Source of the DNA: Flavobacteriales bacterium
Lineage (GTDB): Bacteria; Bacteroidota; Bacteroidia; Flavobacteriales_F; PHOS-HE28
Assembly (NCBI GenBank): GCA_023957375.1
Contig: JAMLHB010000002.1
Location: 868,001-932,000 of the forward strand
Direction: 5' to 3'
DNA: 64,000 bases
A model generated the notes under the pieces. That model was not told the DNA's origin, did no database searches, and was given only the letters and a program-made list of their open reading frames with translations. Position 1 is the first letter of the stretch; each line of letters opens with the position of its first letter. Of the stretch, positions 15,691 to 25,061 are shown in pieces. The position numbers and the translations under genes are program-made.

Positions 15691-17124
15691 TCACTTGGCC
15701 GCAGCGCGGCGTTTGAGGTAATCGAACAAGAGGCGCACCCCCACCCCGGTGCCGCCCTTGGGGCGGTAGTGGTCGCGCTTGTCCAAGAAGGCGGTGCCCG
15801 CGATGTCGATGTGGATGAACGGTTTGGTAGTGAACCGGGCCAGGAATTTGCCGGCGGTGATCTGCCCGGCCAAGGCCCCGCCGATGTTCTTCAAGTCGGC
15901 AATGTCGCTTTTGAGCTCATCACCGTATTCCTCCCAGAAGGGCATCCGGGCCAAGCGCTCGAACGTCTGCTCCGCAGCCTGTTGCAGGCGGCTGAAGTGT
16001 TCCTCTGGCGCGGTGCCCATCACCACGGAGCCCTGCGTGCCGATGGCCCGCGAGGCGGCCCCGGTAAGGGTGGCCAGCGTGAAGATGGTTTCGGCATCGT
16101 AGCGCTCGCCATAGCTGAGGGCATCAGCCAGGATCAGGCGGCCTTCCGCGTCGGAATTGAGGTTTTCCACGCTCAGGCCGTTGTGCATGCGCAACACGTC
16201 GCCGGGTGCAAAGGCCCTGCCGCCTGGCCGGTTGTCCGTAGTGGGCACCAGGGCCACCACGTGCACGGGGAGTTGTCGCAGGGCTGCTGCGGAAATGGCT
16301 CCGATCACGGCGGCCGCACCCGCCATGTCGCATTTCATGGCGTCCATGCTGTTGGGCGTGGGCTTCAGGCTGAGGCCGCCCGTGTCGTACACCACGCCTT
16401 TGCCCACCAGCACCACGGGCTTGTTGTTCACCGCGCCCTTGGGCTTCCATTCCATGATGATGAACGCCGGAGGGTCCATGCTGCCCTGGTTCACCGCCAG
16501 CAGGCCGCCCATGCGCTCGGCCTCGATCTGCTTTTTGTTCAGCACCTTCACACTGAAGCCCGAGGACTTGCCCAATTGCTGCGCGGCTTGGCCCAATTGT
16601 ACCGCGCTCAAGTGGCTGGCCGGCGCATTCACCAGGTCGCGGGAGGTGCATACGCACCGGCACAGCTCATGCAGTTCCTCCAACCGGGCCGGCTTCACCT
16701 CAGGGGCGATCAGGGTGAGCTTTTGCAGCGGGCGCGGCAAATCGATGGTTTTGTAGCGCGTGAAGCTGTAGGCTCCCAGCACGGCCCCTTCCACTAAGGC
16801 CAAGGTGGCCGCCGGGTCATCCTGCAAGCTGGCCACTTGGGCTTCCTCCCGCTTGGCGGCAACAAGCTTCAGGGCCATTTCATTGCCTGCCCGCCGGGCG
16901 GCCTCCAGTTGCCGGGAGGTGTCGCCCTTGGCCACTTGGTGCACCATCACCAAGCGGCCGCTGATGTCGCACGTCGCCACGGACCGCCCGGCCTTCAGTT
17001 GCTCCAGCAGGTACTGCCGGTCGTTGCGCTCCAGGTCCAGGTCCCGCAGGCTGGCGGTATTGTTCAGAACCACCATCAGGTCCTTGGCGGCGGAGATGCG
17101 GTTGGCCTTGGCTAATTGCAGCAT
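15691..17124 (-). CDS. M17-family leucyl aminopeptidase
   Basis: A 477-aa cytosolic di-zinc aminopeptidase. The C-terminal catalytic half shows VGKGVVYDTGGLSLKP, the metal ligand stretch MKCDMAGAA and NLNSDAEGRLILADAL, all diagnostic of M17. The N-terminal half (about 160 residues) is the variable domain. The start is the ATG at 17124 (MLQLAKANRIS); upstream in-frame codons are not conserved. A TATCTTCG motif on the minus strand (17165-17172) lies 40 nt upstream as a possible promoter box. Confidence 0.93.
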   Translation of the reverse strand: MLQLAKANRISAAKDLMVVLNNTASLRDLDLERNDRQYLLEQLKAGRSVATCDISGRLVMVHQVAKGDTSRQLEAARRAGNEMALKLVAAKREEAQVASLQDDPAATLALVEGAVLGAYSFTRYKTIDLPRPLQKLTLIAPEVKPARLEELHELCRCVCTSRDLVNAPASHLSAVQLGQAAQQLGKSSGFSVKVLNKKQIEAERMGGLLAVNQGSMDPPAFIIMEWKPKGAVNNKPVVLVGKGVVYDTGGLSLKPTPNSMDAMKCDMAGAAAVIGAISAAALRQLPVHVVALVPTTDNRPGGRAFAPGDVLRMHNGLSVENLNSDAEGRLILADALSYGERYDAETIFTLATLTGAASRAIGTQGSVVMGTAPEEHFSRLQQAAEQTFERLARMPFWEEYGDELKSDIADLKNIGGALAGQITAGKFLARFTTKPFIHIDIAGTAFLDKRDHYRPKGGTGVGVRLLFDYLKRRAAAK

Positions 17125-17321
17125 GATCGGCAAAAACGGGAATAAAATGTTCGTTCGGGGAGGCCGAAGATAGTTTCCCAAAGCCACCCCTTGCTTCCAC
17201 GGGTCTTTCGGCCACGGCCGAAGTGCGGGTGCCGGGGGAAAGGGCGCGCGGGAAAACGCACGGGCCGGGTTTTCCCACAGGGAGCGGTAAGTTCGTGGCC
17301 CAATTAACATCCATCCAAACC

Positions 17322-17549
17322 ATGGCCGATATCTGGTTGACCTCCCTGATCACGAAGACCCCGCAAGAAGGATTTGAACTGGCGATCAAGATGGCGCGCA
17401 TGGGGGTGAAGTACACCCAGCCGTCCGCCGAGGTGCGCGACCGCCTCCGTGATGCGTATGCCAACAATGCCGACAGCCTGACGGCGGCCTCGCAGGTGAT
17501 CGCCGTCAACTTTCAAACCGTGGCGGCGGCGAACAACTACTGGAAGTAG
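17322..17549 (+). CDS. Small hypothetical protein
   Basis: A 75-aa predicted soluble protein starting at MADIWLTSLIT. It is mainly helical with a Lys/Arg-rich centre (AEVRDRLRDAY) and an alanine-rich end. I do not recognise a family. It stands alone between the divergent aminopeptidase operon and the secreted protease gene. Codon use looks like the surrounding coding DNA, and the start follows a region without competing frames, but the small size leaves real doubt. Confidence 0.5.
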   Translation: MADIWLTSLITKTPQEGFELAIKMARMGVKYTQPSAEVRDRLRDAYANNADSLTAASQVIAVNFQTVAAANNYWK

Positions 17550-17674
17550 CCGCACGGCCGCAAGTGATCGCGCCACGGCAACCGGGCCCGGTCCGATGCG
17601 GGCCCCACCACGTACCTTGCCAGGTGGGAACAGCCGGTACCGTGCGGCCACAACTTGGAATACCTTCGGTCTGG

Positions 17675-19798
17675 ATGCGCACACTTTTCCTTTGGGTAGC
17701 CATACTGGCCAGCGCCATGCCGCATTGCACTGCGCAAAGCGGGAAGGCAGCGGCCGGTGCCGGGGTGCCCAACAGCGCCAACGGCTGGTACCTCAGTCCG
17801 CACGGCACCATCCGCATCCTGGTGCTTTTTGCCGAAATGGATTACGACCTGCACCCCGGCAATGACCTGCAGCCCGAAGGGTCGGACCACTGGGCCAAAG
17901 GGCAACTTCCCACATGGAAGGACGATCTGTTCGACGCCTTCCCGCTTGACCCGCCCGTGGCGAAGGTCAGCCGCTATTACCACGACATGAGCATAGGCAG
18001 GTTCACCGTGCTGGGCGATTACGTCAACCGGGTGGTGACCGTTCGCGAAAGCGAACAGCGCAATTTGCGCGATTGGAGCGCCATGGCCTGGGAGGAGGCC
18101 AACAAGGCCGGGAAGCTGGAAACAGCGCATAAGCTCTCCATTTCCGACTTCGACCTGTGGACCGACGGGGGCCAGCCCGGCATGCCCAAGGTGAACAAGC
18201 CCGACGACCCGCACAGCTATGACCATGTGATGGTGATCTGGCGCAACAGCAGTGTGCTTACCCACGGCCTAGGCAGCACCGACGCCGGCAGCGCAGGCCT
18301 GCTCTTCGGCCACCCAAGCGACACGCAGAGCCGCTTCGGCGCCATGAACGGGCTGCCGTTCGGCATCCTCAAGCACGAGTTCAACCACCTGCTGCTGGGG
18401 GGCAACAACTTCCACAGCGGGGGAGGCAATGCACCGGCCTTCACCGGCTATTTCATGCCTGTGCAGGGCGGATGGAGCCTGATGGGCGCGGCCAACAGTT
18501 CGTTGCTCACCTGTAGCGGATGGGACCGCGACCGCTTGGGTTGGCGGCCGGAAGGGGCGCTGTTCGCCATTCAGGCACGGGGGCCCTCCGATGCGGTGGT
18601 GAACGGCAACATCCAACCCCTGCAAGGCGATACCGGGACCTATGTGCTGCGCGATTTCATCACCACCGGGGACGCCTTGCGCATTCGGATGCCCTTTCTG
18701 CCCGATGATGAATATCCCCAGTGGCTATGGCTGGAGAACCACCAGACCACGGCGGGCAACGGCTGCCCCACCGACCAGTTCCAGTACCAGTACATGGATT
18801 GCGTGAAGCCTGCCGTACCGGGCATCTACGTGCAGATGCAGGTGGACAAGGACCTGAAGGAGGGAAACAACATCTTCGGCGGGCATGCCGATTACCTCAG
18901 GCCTGTGCTGGCCAACGGCAACTTCGATTGGCGCCTGCGCGGGGATACCACCACGTTCCGGTGCCTTTGGCCCAGCCCCACCATGCCTTATTTGGCCAAG
19001 GATGCATGGGCCAACCCGCTCACCGGCGTGCAAGAACAGGAGTTCCCGCTCTTCGACCGCGATGGTGATGGCCTGCTCACCCGCAAGGAAGCCATCGTGC
19101 CGCGCATCGGCATTTGGAACGGCCGGCAAGTGGATGATGCCGGCTACATGGGCAGCACCCGGCACGTGTTCACGCCAACGGGCAACCACCGCATCGCCAT
19201 GGGCACCAACCCGTCCAGTGCCAACATGCTCACCCTGGCGGCGAACATGGCCCGGGAGGTGAACAAGGCCCGCAAGCCGGACAACCGCACCGTGTACCTC
19301 AACGGCATCAGCGTGGAACTGCTGGAGCAACGGGCGGACGGTGCCATCGTGCTGCAGGTACGCGCCGGTGACACCCGCCTGGTGGACGATGTGCGCTGGT
19401 GCGCGGACAGCATCGTACTGCCACCGTTGAACGGGTACAACGGCACGGCGCTCACCTTGGCCGAAGGCCGTACCTTGAAAATCGACCGTTCGGGAACGCC
19501 CACCCGCATGGAGGCTATGGAAGGGAATGGGCGCAAGGCCTGGTTCAGCCCGCCCACGCGGTTCAGCGTAGCGCCCGGGGCACGGGTGGTGCTGGAGCGC
19601 AAGGCCAAGTTGCAAGTGCTCAACAACTCGGAAGTGCACTTGTGGCCAGGCTCGCAGTTGGTGCTGCACCGCAAGGCCAGGCTGGATGTGCAGGCCGGCT
19701 CGCGGCTCATCCTGCACGGCGGTGCCACGCTGGAGGCCAAGGCCGCCACGTTGCGGAAGCTGCGCCGGAAGGGCCGGTTGGCCGATGCGGCCCAATGA
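17675..19798 (+). CDS. Secreted HEXXH metalloprotease-like protein
   Basis: A 707-aa protein with a signal peptide (MRTLFLWVAILASAMPHCTAQ). A zinc-protease HEXXH motif, HEFNH, is at residues 234-238 and is followed by a glycine-rich LLLGGNNFHSGGG. The N-terminal IRILVLFAEMDYD and the PVAKVSRYYHDMSIGRF region resemble the start of M6/immune-inhibitor-A type catalytic domains. The last 80 residues are short alternating strips (LQVLNNSEVHLWPGSQLVLH) like a small beta-solenoid, and no T9SS sorting domain is visible. The start is chosen at the signal peptide; the frame opens 37 codons earlier. Protease function is inferred from the motif. Confidence 0.72.
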   Translation: MRTLFLWVAILASAMPHCTAQSGKAAAGAGVPNSANGWYLSPHGTIRILVLFAEMDYDLHPGNDLQPEGSDHWAKGQLPTWKDDLFDAFPLDPPVAKVSRYYHDMSIGRFTVLGDYVNRVVTVRESEQRNLRDWSAMAWEEANKAGKLETAHKLSISDFDLWTDGGQPGMPKVNKPDDPHSYDHVMVIWRNSSVLTHGLGSTDAGSAGLLFGHPSDTQSRFGAMNGLPFGILKHEFNHLLLGGNNFHSGGGNAPAFTGYFMPVQGGWSLMGAANSSLLTCSGWDRDRLGWRPEGALFAIQARGPSDAVVNGNIQPLQGDTGTYVLRDFITTGDALRIRMPFLPDDEYPQWLWLENHQTTAGNGCPTDQFQYQYMDCVKPAVPGIYVQMQVDKDLKEGNNIFGGHADYLRPVLANGNFDWRLRGDTTTFRCLWPSPTMPYLAKDAWANPLTGVQEQEFPLFDRDGDGLLTRKEAIVPRIGIWNGRQVDDAGYMGSTRHVFTPTGNHRIAMGTNPSSANMLTLAANMAREVNKARKPDNRTVYLNGISVELLEQRADGAIVLQVRAGDTRLVDDVRWCADSIVLPPLNGYNGTALTLAEGRTLKIDRSGTPTRMEAMEGNGRKAWFSPPTRFSVAPGARVVLERKAKLQVLNNSEVHLWPGSQLVLHRKARLDVQAGSRLILHGGATLEAKAATLRKLRRKGRLADAAQ

Positions 19799-19834
19799 TC
19801 CGCGTTCCCGCGCCAGGGGCCTGCCCCCAACGGC

Positions 19835-20164
19835 TTATGCCGCCACTTCCTTCACGTCCGCGCCGGGCGCATTGCGCTTCACGCTGTCAATGCCCGCGTC
19901 TCGCGATTGTTCCGTGGCGTACACCTGGCTGGAACCAATCACCTGGCCATTGGCCGCCAGCAGGTTGAAGGAGGAACCAGCGGCCGTGGTCTTGCATTCG
20001 TAGCGTGCATCGTCCGCTGCGTTCTTTTTCACGCTCTCCACGCCGTTGAGCGCCGAATCCTTGGCCTTGTAGCCTTCGCTGGCCAGAATAACCTCGCCGT
20101 TGCCGGCCTTCAGGCGGAACCGGAATTCACCAGCTTTGTCTTTGTACAGTTCGAATGTCGCCAT
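19835..20164 (-). CDS. YegP-family (DUF1508) protein
   Basis: A 109-aa protein made of two DUF1508 repeats: FELYKDKAGEFRFRLKAGNG with GYKAKDSALNGVESVKKNA, then YECKTTAAGSSFNLLAANGQ with YATEQSRDAGIDSVKRNAP. The family is small, cytoplasmic and of unknown biochemical role. The ATG at 20164 gives the standard terminus. It is downstream of, and codirectional with, the coiled-coil protein. Confidence 0.88.
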   Translation of the reverse strand: MATFELYKDKAGEFRFRLKAGNGEVILASEGYKAKDSALNGVESVKKNAADDARYECKTTAAGSSFNLLAANGQVIGSSQVYATEQSRDAGIDSVKRNAPGADVKEVAA

Positions 20165-20218
20165 TTTTCTGGTCTTGGTGCATAGTTGCAAAATGGGCGG
20201 CAAGTGCCCTGCAGCATC

Positions 20219-21118
20219 TCAGCGGATGCTGTCCAGCTTGCGCTGCAGTGCATCCACGGTGCGCTGCACTTCGGCCTGTGCCGAGGCCTTTTGGTCCTTG
20301 GCCTTTTGCGCATCGGGCAGGGCGGAACTGCTCTTGGACAGTTCGCGCTGCGCCTTGGCCTCGGCATCCATCGCCTTGGCCATGCGCCCTTCGTTCTTGG
20401 TGATCTTCGCCCGCGACTTGGTCAGTTTCTTGAAATCCTTCGGGTTCTGGCTCAGGGTCCACTTCTGGTTGTACAGGTCGATCTCCTTCTGCATCACCGC
20501 GTGCTCGTTCTGCAGCTTGCTCTTTTCCTTGGTGATCTTCTCCAACTTGGCCTGTGCCTTGTTCAGGCGGCCTTGGGCCTTGTCCTGGCTTTTGGCCGCG
20601 CTCTCGGTCTTGCTGTCGGCCTTGCCCAACTTTTTGGCCCACTCATCCAATTGCCCCTGCACCACCGCCTTGTTCAGCTTCACGCCCAATTCGCGCATCG
20701 CAGGCTCCAGCGCCGCAGGCTCCACCGGCACATTGGTGCCGGGCTGCAAAAAGGCAAGGCTCAGCGTGCTGAACACCGGCTTTTTGTTTTCCACCACGGT
20801 GCCCAGCACGTCCACCGTGCTGCCCATGGCCGGGCTGAACGCCACGTTGGCGGCCTTCATCACCGACCCCTGCTTCTTGAAGTCCACCCCGGGAAGTGCA
20901 GCCTTCAACAGGGTCCACACCTGCCCCGCCTTGGCCTCATACACCGGCACCGACAACGAGGAAAGCGACAGGCTATCGGTCTTCAATTGCCCTTGGGCCA
21001 CGGCGATCTCCTTGTCCCAAGAGAGCGAGGTGCCGTCCTTCAGTGCGTTTTGGGCAATGAGGGAGGTGCTGGTTGCCAAGGCGAGGGCGATCGAGAAGAG
21101 GTTGCTGGCGAAGTGCAT
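20219..21118 (-). CDS. Exported coiled-coil protein, function unknown
   Basis: A 299-aa protein with a signal peptide (LFSIALALATSTSLIAQ). The first half is probably globular, with TDSLSLSSLSVPVYEAKAGQ and a GSTVDVLGTVVE strand. Residues about 155-295 are strongly charged and heptad-like, rich in Lys, Ala, Gln and Glu (KAQGRLNKAQAKLEKITKEK), indicating a long coiled coil. I recognise no family. It may be periplasmic or outer-membrane associated. It is preceded by a candidate promoter box and stands between pgk and the YegP gene. Confidence 0.75.
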   Translation of the reverse strand: MHFASNLFSIALALATSTSLIAQNALKDGTSLSWDKEIAVAQGQLKTDSLSLSSLSVPVYEAKAGQVWTLLKAALPGVDFKKQGSVMKAANVAFSPAMGSTVDVLGTVVENKKPVFSTLSLAFLQPGTNVPVEPAALEPAMRELGVKLNKAVVQGQLDEWAKKLGKADSKTESAAKSQDKAQGRLNKAQAKLEKITKEKSKLQNEHAVMQKEIDLYNQKWTLSQNPKDFKKLTKSRAKITKNEGRMAKAMDAEAKAQRELSKSSSALPDAQKAKDQKASAQAEVQRTVDALQRKLDSIR

Positions 21119-21138
21119 GGTCGGGTTTGTTCGTGCGG

Positions 21139-21146
21139 CAAAGATA
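21139..21146 (-). promoter_or_regulatory. Candidate -7 box for the coiled-coil gene
   Basis: Minus strand TATCTTTG, a TAnnTTTG match, 20 nt before the ATG at 21118. No -33 TTG at the expected spacing. Confidence 0.4.
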
Positions 21147-21214
21147 GCCGTGCCCCCGGGTGGTTCCGGTACGCACGACAGGCACTATGCAGGCGTGCCT
21201 GCACCAACTTGGCC

Positions 21215-22396
21215 TCAGCCGTTTTCCACGGCGGCGATGCCCGGCAGGATGCGTCCCTCGAGGTATTCCAGCATGGCACCTCCACCGGTGCTCACGTAGC
21301 TGATCTTGCCGGCCAAACCGAACTGGTTCACCGCCGCCACGCTATCGCCCCCGCCCACCAACGAGTAAGCGCCCTGGGTGCTGGCATCGGCGATGGCTTC
21401 CGCAATGGCCAAGCTGCCGTTGCGGAAGCTCGGCATTTCAAACACCCCCATCGGCCCGTTCCACAGGATGGTTTTGCACCGCTTGATCACGTCGCTGAAT
21501 TCCTTGATGGAGGCCGGTCCGATGTCCAAGCCCATCCACCCCGCCGGAATGGCCTCCGCGGGGCAATTGTCCGTATTCGCGCTGTCCGAGAAGGCATCGG
21601 CCACCACGGTGTCCACCGGCAGGTGGAGGCGGGCACCCTTGTTCTCCGCTGCGGCCAGGATCGCCTTGGCGGTTTCCAGGTGGTCATCCTCCACCAGCGA
21701 GTTCCCCACCTGGCCCCCGCGGGCCTTGATGAAGGTGAAGGCCATGCCCCCGCCGATCACCACCTCATCACATTTGCCGATCAGGTTGCGCAGCACCTCG
21801 ATCTTGCTGCTCACCTTGGCACCGCCCACCACTGCGCACAACGGGCGTTCAGGCTTGGTGAGCACCTTGCCCAAGCTGTCCAGTTCGCTGGCCACCAAGT
21901 AGCCGAACAACTTGGCGCCGGGGAAGTGCTTGGCCACGATGGTGGTGCTGGCATGGGCCCGGTGCGCGGTGCCGAACGCATCGTTCACGTACACGTCGCC
22001 CAATGCCGCAAGCGCCTTGCTGAACGCCTCATCACCTTGCTCCTCCTCGGGGTGGAAGCGCAGGTTCTCCAACAACAGTACCTCGCCCGGTTTCAGGTTG
22101 GCCGCCGCGGTGCGCGCCTTTTCACCAATGCAGTCCGCAACGAACTGCACGGGTTTGTTGAGCAGCCCTTCCAAGTGCCTGGCCACGGGCCGCAAGCTCA
22201 TGGCCGGGTTCACCTTGCCCTTGGGCCGCCCCAAGTGGCTCATCAAAATGGCGCTTCCCCCATCGGCCAGGATCTTTTGCACGGTGGGCACAATGGCCCG
22301 TGCACGGGTGTCGTCCGTCACGGCCTCCCCGTCAAGTGGAACGTTCAGGTCCACGCGCACAAGCGCTTTGTGGCCCTTGAAGTCGAAATTATCCAT
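21215..22396 (-). CDS. pgk: Phosphoglycerate kinase
   Basis: A 393-aa glycolytic enzyme transferring phosphate from 1,3-bisphosphoglycerate to ADP. RVDLNVPLDG near the N-terminus, ILMSHLGRPKGK, LLENLRFHPEE, FGTAHRAHAST, the hinge AVVGGAKVSSKIEVL and the C-terminal VGGGDSVAAVNQFG are all present. The start is the ATG at 22396 (MDNFDFKGHK); an ATG 9 nt upstream is possible. It is divergent from holB. Confidence 0.97.
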   Translation of the reverse strand: MDNFDFKGHKALVRVDLNVPLDGEAVTDDTRARAIVPTVQKILADGGSAILMSHLGRPKGKVNPAMSLRPVARHLEGLLNKPVQFVADCIGEKARTAAANLKPGEVLLLENLRFHPEEEQGDEAFSKALAALGDVYVNDAFGTAHRAHASTTIVAKHFPGAKLFGYLVASELDSLGKVLTKPERPLCAVVGGAKVSSKIEVLRNLIGKCDEVVIGGGMAFTFIKARGGQVGNSLVEDDHLETAKAILAAAENKGARLHLPVDTVVADAFSDSANTDNCPAEAIPAGWMGLDIGPASIKEFSDVIKRCKTILWNGPMGVFEMPSFRNGSLAIAEAIADASTQGAYSLVGGGDSVAAVNQFGLAGKISYVSTGGGAMLEYLEGRILPGIAAVENG

Positions 22397-22409
22397 GGTT
22401 CGCATGCCG

Positions 22410-22417
22410 CGAAAGTA
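22410..22417 (-). promoter_or_regulatory. Candidate -7 box for pgk
   Basis: Minus strand TACTTTCG, the TAnnTTYG form seen upstream of several genes here, 13 nt before the pgk ATG. The short leader and the lack of a -33 element keep confidence low. Confidence 0.3.
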
Positions 22418-22501
22418 CCCTGAACGGGGCCATCGGCCGCCTTGCCGCACATGCCGCGGACCCCGTCATGCATCCGGGGTGTGCTGCCGTAAACTTGTAC
22501 C

Positions 22502-23635
22502 GTGCAATTCAACCAGATCATCGGCCATGCCGCGCTGAAGGCGCGCCTGATCGGCAACATCCGCGAGGGCCGTGTGCCGCATGCGCAGTTTTTTCTCGGG
22601 CCGCGCGGCAGCGGGGTGCTGCCTTTGGCACTGGCCTATGCCACCTACCTGTTCTGCGGGCAGCGGGGCGAGGGCGACAGTTGCGGCGAATGCAATGCCT
22701 GCAAGATGATGGCCAAATTGGCCCATCCGGACCTCAACATGGCCTTCCCCATCTTCCTTTCCAAGGAGGTGAAAACCTGCGAGCCCTTTGTGGCCGATTG
22801 GCGCGAAGCGGTCTTGGGGGAACCCTACTTGGACGCGGAACGTTGGCGCGAATGCCTCAAGGGTGACAACAAGCAGCTGCGCATGGGCGTGGACATCGCC
22901 GCCGAAGTGGTGCGCAAGCTCAGCCTGAAGTCGTTCAGTGGCGGATGGAAGGTGATGCTCATCTGGCTGCCGGAAATGATGGACCCGGCCATGGCCAACA
23001 AGATCTTGAAAGTGCTGGAGGAGCCCGAGCCGGGAACAGCCTTTCTGCTGGCGGGCCACGCCAACGACCGCATCCTGCCCACCATCCTCAGCCGCACCCA
23101 GTTGGTGAAGGTGGCCGCGCCCGACCCCGGTGAAGTGGCCGCTGCCGTGCAACTCCGGCACCCGGAGATGGCCGCCGGGGAGGCCCGTGCCATTGCGGCG
23201 CGCAGCGAAGGCGACCTGCTGGCGGCCCAGGCCATGGCCGAAGGGCGCCCGGAAAAGACCTTCCACTTTTTCCGGGACTGGCTCAGGGCCTGCTTTGCCG
23301 GCAAGATGGAGGAGGTGGCCGTGCACACCGACGAATTTGCCAAGATGGGGCGCGAGGAGCAGAAGGGCGTGATGGAGTATGCCCTTTTCATGATGCGCCA
23401 GTGCATGCTTCAATGGCAGGACCTGCCGCAATTGGTCACCGTTTCCGGGGAAGAGCTGGATTTTGTCCGCAAGTTCAGTGCGTTGCTGGGCGCAGAGAAC
23501 CTTGCGGGGATCCGCACGGAGCTGGAGGCGGCCCATGGCCATCTCGGCCGCAATGCCAACAGCAAGATCCTGTTTATCGACCTCAGCGGCACCTTGGGCC
23601 AACTGCTTCGCCCCAAGGCGGTGCAGGCCCGATGA
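22502..23635 (+). CDS. holB: DNA polymerase III delta' subunit
   Basis: A 377-aa clamp-loader subunit. FNQIIGHAALKARLIGNI is the standard N-terminus; the start codon is GTG. The zinc module cysteines are in SCGECNACKMM. The P-loop position reads GPRGSGVLP, lacking the Walker lysine, as expected for delta', which does not hydrolyse ATP. The ILKVLEEPEPGTAFLL and ILPTILSRTQLV motifs (SRC-like) are present. ricT follows by 73 nt, a conserved Flavobacteriales neighbourhood. Confidence 0.92.
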   Translation: MQFNQIIGHAALKARLIGNIREGRVPHAQFFLGPRGSGVLPLALAYATYLFCGQRGEGDSCGECNACKMMAKLAHPDLNMAFPIFLSKEVKTCEPFVADWREAVLGEPYLDAERWRECLKGDNKQLRMGVDIAAEVVRKLSLKSFSGGWKVMLIWLPEMMDPAMANKILKVLEEPEPGTAFLLAGHANDRILPTILSRTQLVKVAAPDPGEVAAAVQLRHPEMAAGEARAIAARSEGDLLAAQAMAEGRPEKTFHFFRDWLRACFAGKMEEVAVHTDEFAKMGREEQKGVMEYALFMMRQCMLQWQDLPQLVTVSGEELDFVRKFSALLGAENLAGIRTELEAAHGHLGRNANSKILFIDLSGTLGQLLRPKAVQAR

Positions 23636-23708
23636 TCCGGCACCATCATGCGGCCCATGCCCGTTCCGGTCCCCTCAACCTCTTATTGCTCCCTGTATCT
23701 TCGCGCCG

Positions 23709-25061
23709 ATGGGATGTGAAGGATGTGCAAAGGGCGCCCAAGGGAAAACCGGCGGCTGCGGCGGGGCTTGTGGTGGTGACAAACGCCAGGTGCGCGACTG
23801 GTTGGCCGGCGTGCCGCTGCCCGGGGGAGTGCCCGGATTCGATGCGGTGGAGGTGCGCTTCAAGAACACCCGCAGGGATTTCTTCCGCAATGCGAACGCA
23901 CTGCCATTGGCCGTGGGTGATGCGGTAACCGTGGAAGCCTCCAGCGGATATGACGTGGGCGTGGTGTGCTTGGCCGGCGAGCTGGTACGCGCACAGATGA
24001 AACGGAAGGGCGCCGGCACCGACACCTACGAACTGCGCAAGGTCGTGCGACGGTCCACGCAGGCCGACCTGGACCGTTGGCACGCCGCGCGCAAGCACGA
24101 GGACGAAGTGAAGGCCGAGGCGCGCCGCTTATGCCGGGAGGCCAAGCTGGACATCAAAGTGAGCGATACCGAATTCCAAGGCGACGGCACCCGCGCCACC
24201 GTCTATTACACCGCCGAGGAGCGCGTGGACTTCAGGAACGTGGTGCGCGGACTTTCCGACCGGTTCCATGTGCGCATCGACATGAAGCAACTCGGGGCCA
24301 GGCAGGAAGCGGCACGCTTGGGCGGACTTGGGCCCAGTGGGCGTGAACTTTGCTCCAGCACCTGGCTCACCGACCTGCGCAGCGTGTCCACCAGCGCCGC
24401 GCGCTACCAGCAATTGGCCCTCAATCCGCAAAAGCTCACCGGGCTGTGCGGCAAGTTGAAGTGCTGCCTCAACTTCGAGCTGGACATGTACGTGGAGGCC
24501 ATCAAAAGCTACCCGTCGCCCAATGCCAAGCTGAAAACCAAGCAGGGCACCGGCACCCACATGAAGACCGACATCTTCAAGGAATACATGTGGTACCTGT
24601 TCAAGAAACCCGGCGAACCGACCGCCATGGCCGCGCTCACCGTGGACACCGTGCGCGACATCCTGGCCCGGAACAAGCAGGGCATCGAACCCGAGGTGGA
24701 CCTGCACATGGCGGAGATGCAGGCAGCGGAGCGATCGGAGGAAGCGGCCGGCGCCAACGACTATGGGAACGTCATTGATGGCGGGGACGACCTCTCCCGC
24801 TTCGACAAGAAGATCAAGGACGGGAAACGGCGCAACCGGGACAAGAAGAAAAAGAAGATGGCTGGCGGGCCGCCGCATAACAAGCCGCAAGCGGACGGCC
24901 CCGGCAAGCGCCCCCATGCCGAGGCGGGCCATAAGGATGCCGGGGCGAAGGAACATTCCGCTAGGCACCAACGCACCCGCGACGGCCGCGGGCGGCGGCG
25001 CAAAGGGCCCGCCCCGGGAACCCCTGCGCCCGCGAACGGAAAAAAGCCGGACAACCCGTGA
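23709..25061 (+). CDS. ricT: PSP1-domain protein, RicT-like
   Basis: A 450-aa protein of the PSP1/YaaT family. In Bacillus, RicT is part of a complex (with RicA and RicF) that carries Fe-S clusters and affects RNA processing. The PSP1 domain spans about residues 30-290 with LCGKLKCCLNFELDMY and GRELCSSTWLTD cysteine segments. The N-terminus is cysteine/glycine-rich (MGCEGCAKGAQGKTGGCGG). Residues about 350-450 are a highly basic, disordered tail. The start follows a TATCTTCG box (23696-23703) by only 6 nt. The stop overlaps gldH as GTGA. Confidence 0.88.
   Translation: MGCEGCAKGAQGKTGGCGGACGGDKRQVRDWLAGVPLPGGVPGFDAVEVRFKNTRRDFFRNANALPLAVGDAVTVEASSGYDVGVVCLAGELVRAQMKRKGAGTDTYELRKVVRRSTQADLDRWHAARKHEDEVKAEARRLCREAKLDIKVSDTEFQGDGTRATVYYTAEERVDFRNVVRGLSDRFHVRIDMKQLGARQEAARLGGLGPSGRELCSSTWLTDLRSVSTSAARYQQLALNPQKLTGLCGKLKCCLNFELDMYVEAIKSYPSPNAKLKTKQGTGTHMKTDIFKEYMWYLFKKPGEPTAMAALTVDTVRDILARNKQGIEPEVDLHMAEMQAAERSEEAAGANDYGNVIDGGDDLSRFDKKIKDGKRRNRDKKKKKMAGGPPHNKPQADGPGKRPHAEAGHKDAGAKEHSARHQRTRDGRGRRRKGPAPGTPAPANGKKPDNP

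Noticed and set aside
17223..17321. 33-residue extension of the small gene at 17322
   Set aside because: It is Arg/Gly/Pro-rich, covers the likely promoter area of the divergent aminopeptidase gene and has no support.
20186..22423. Long open frame on the plus strand opposite the coiled-coil gene and pgk (745 codons)
   Set aside because: It is antisense to two well-supported genes, its translation is His/Gln/Arg-rich and without domains, as expected from GC-rich antisense frames.
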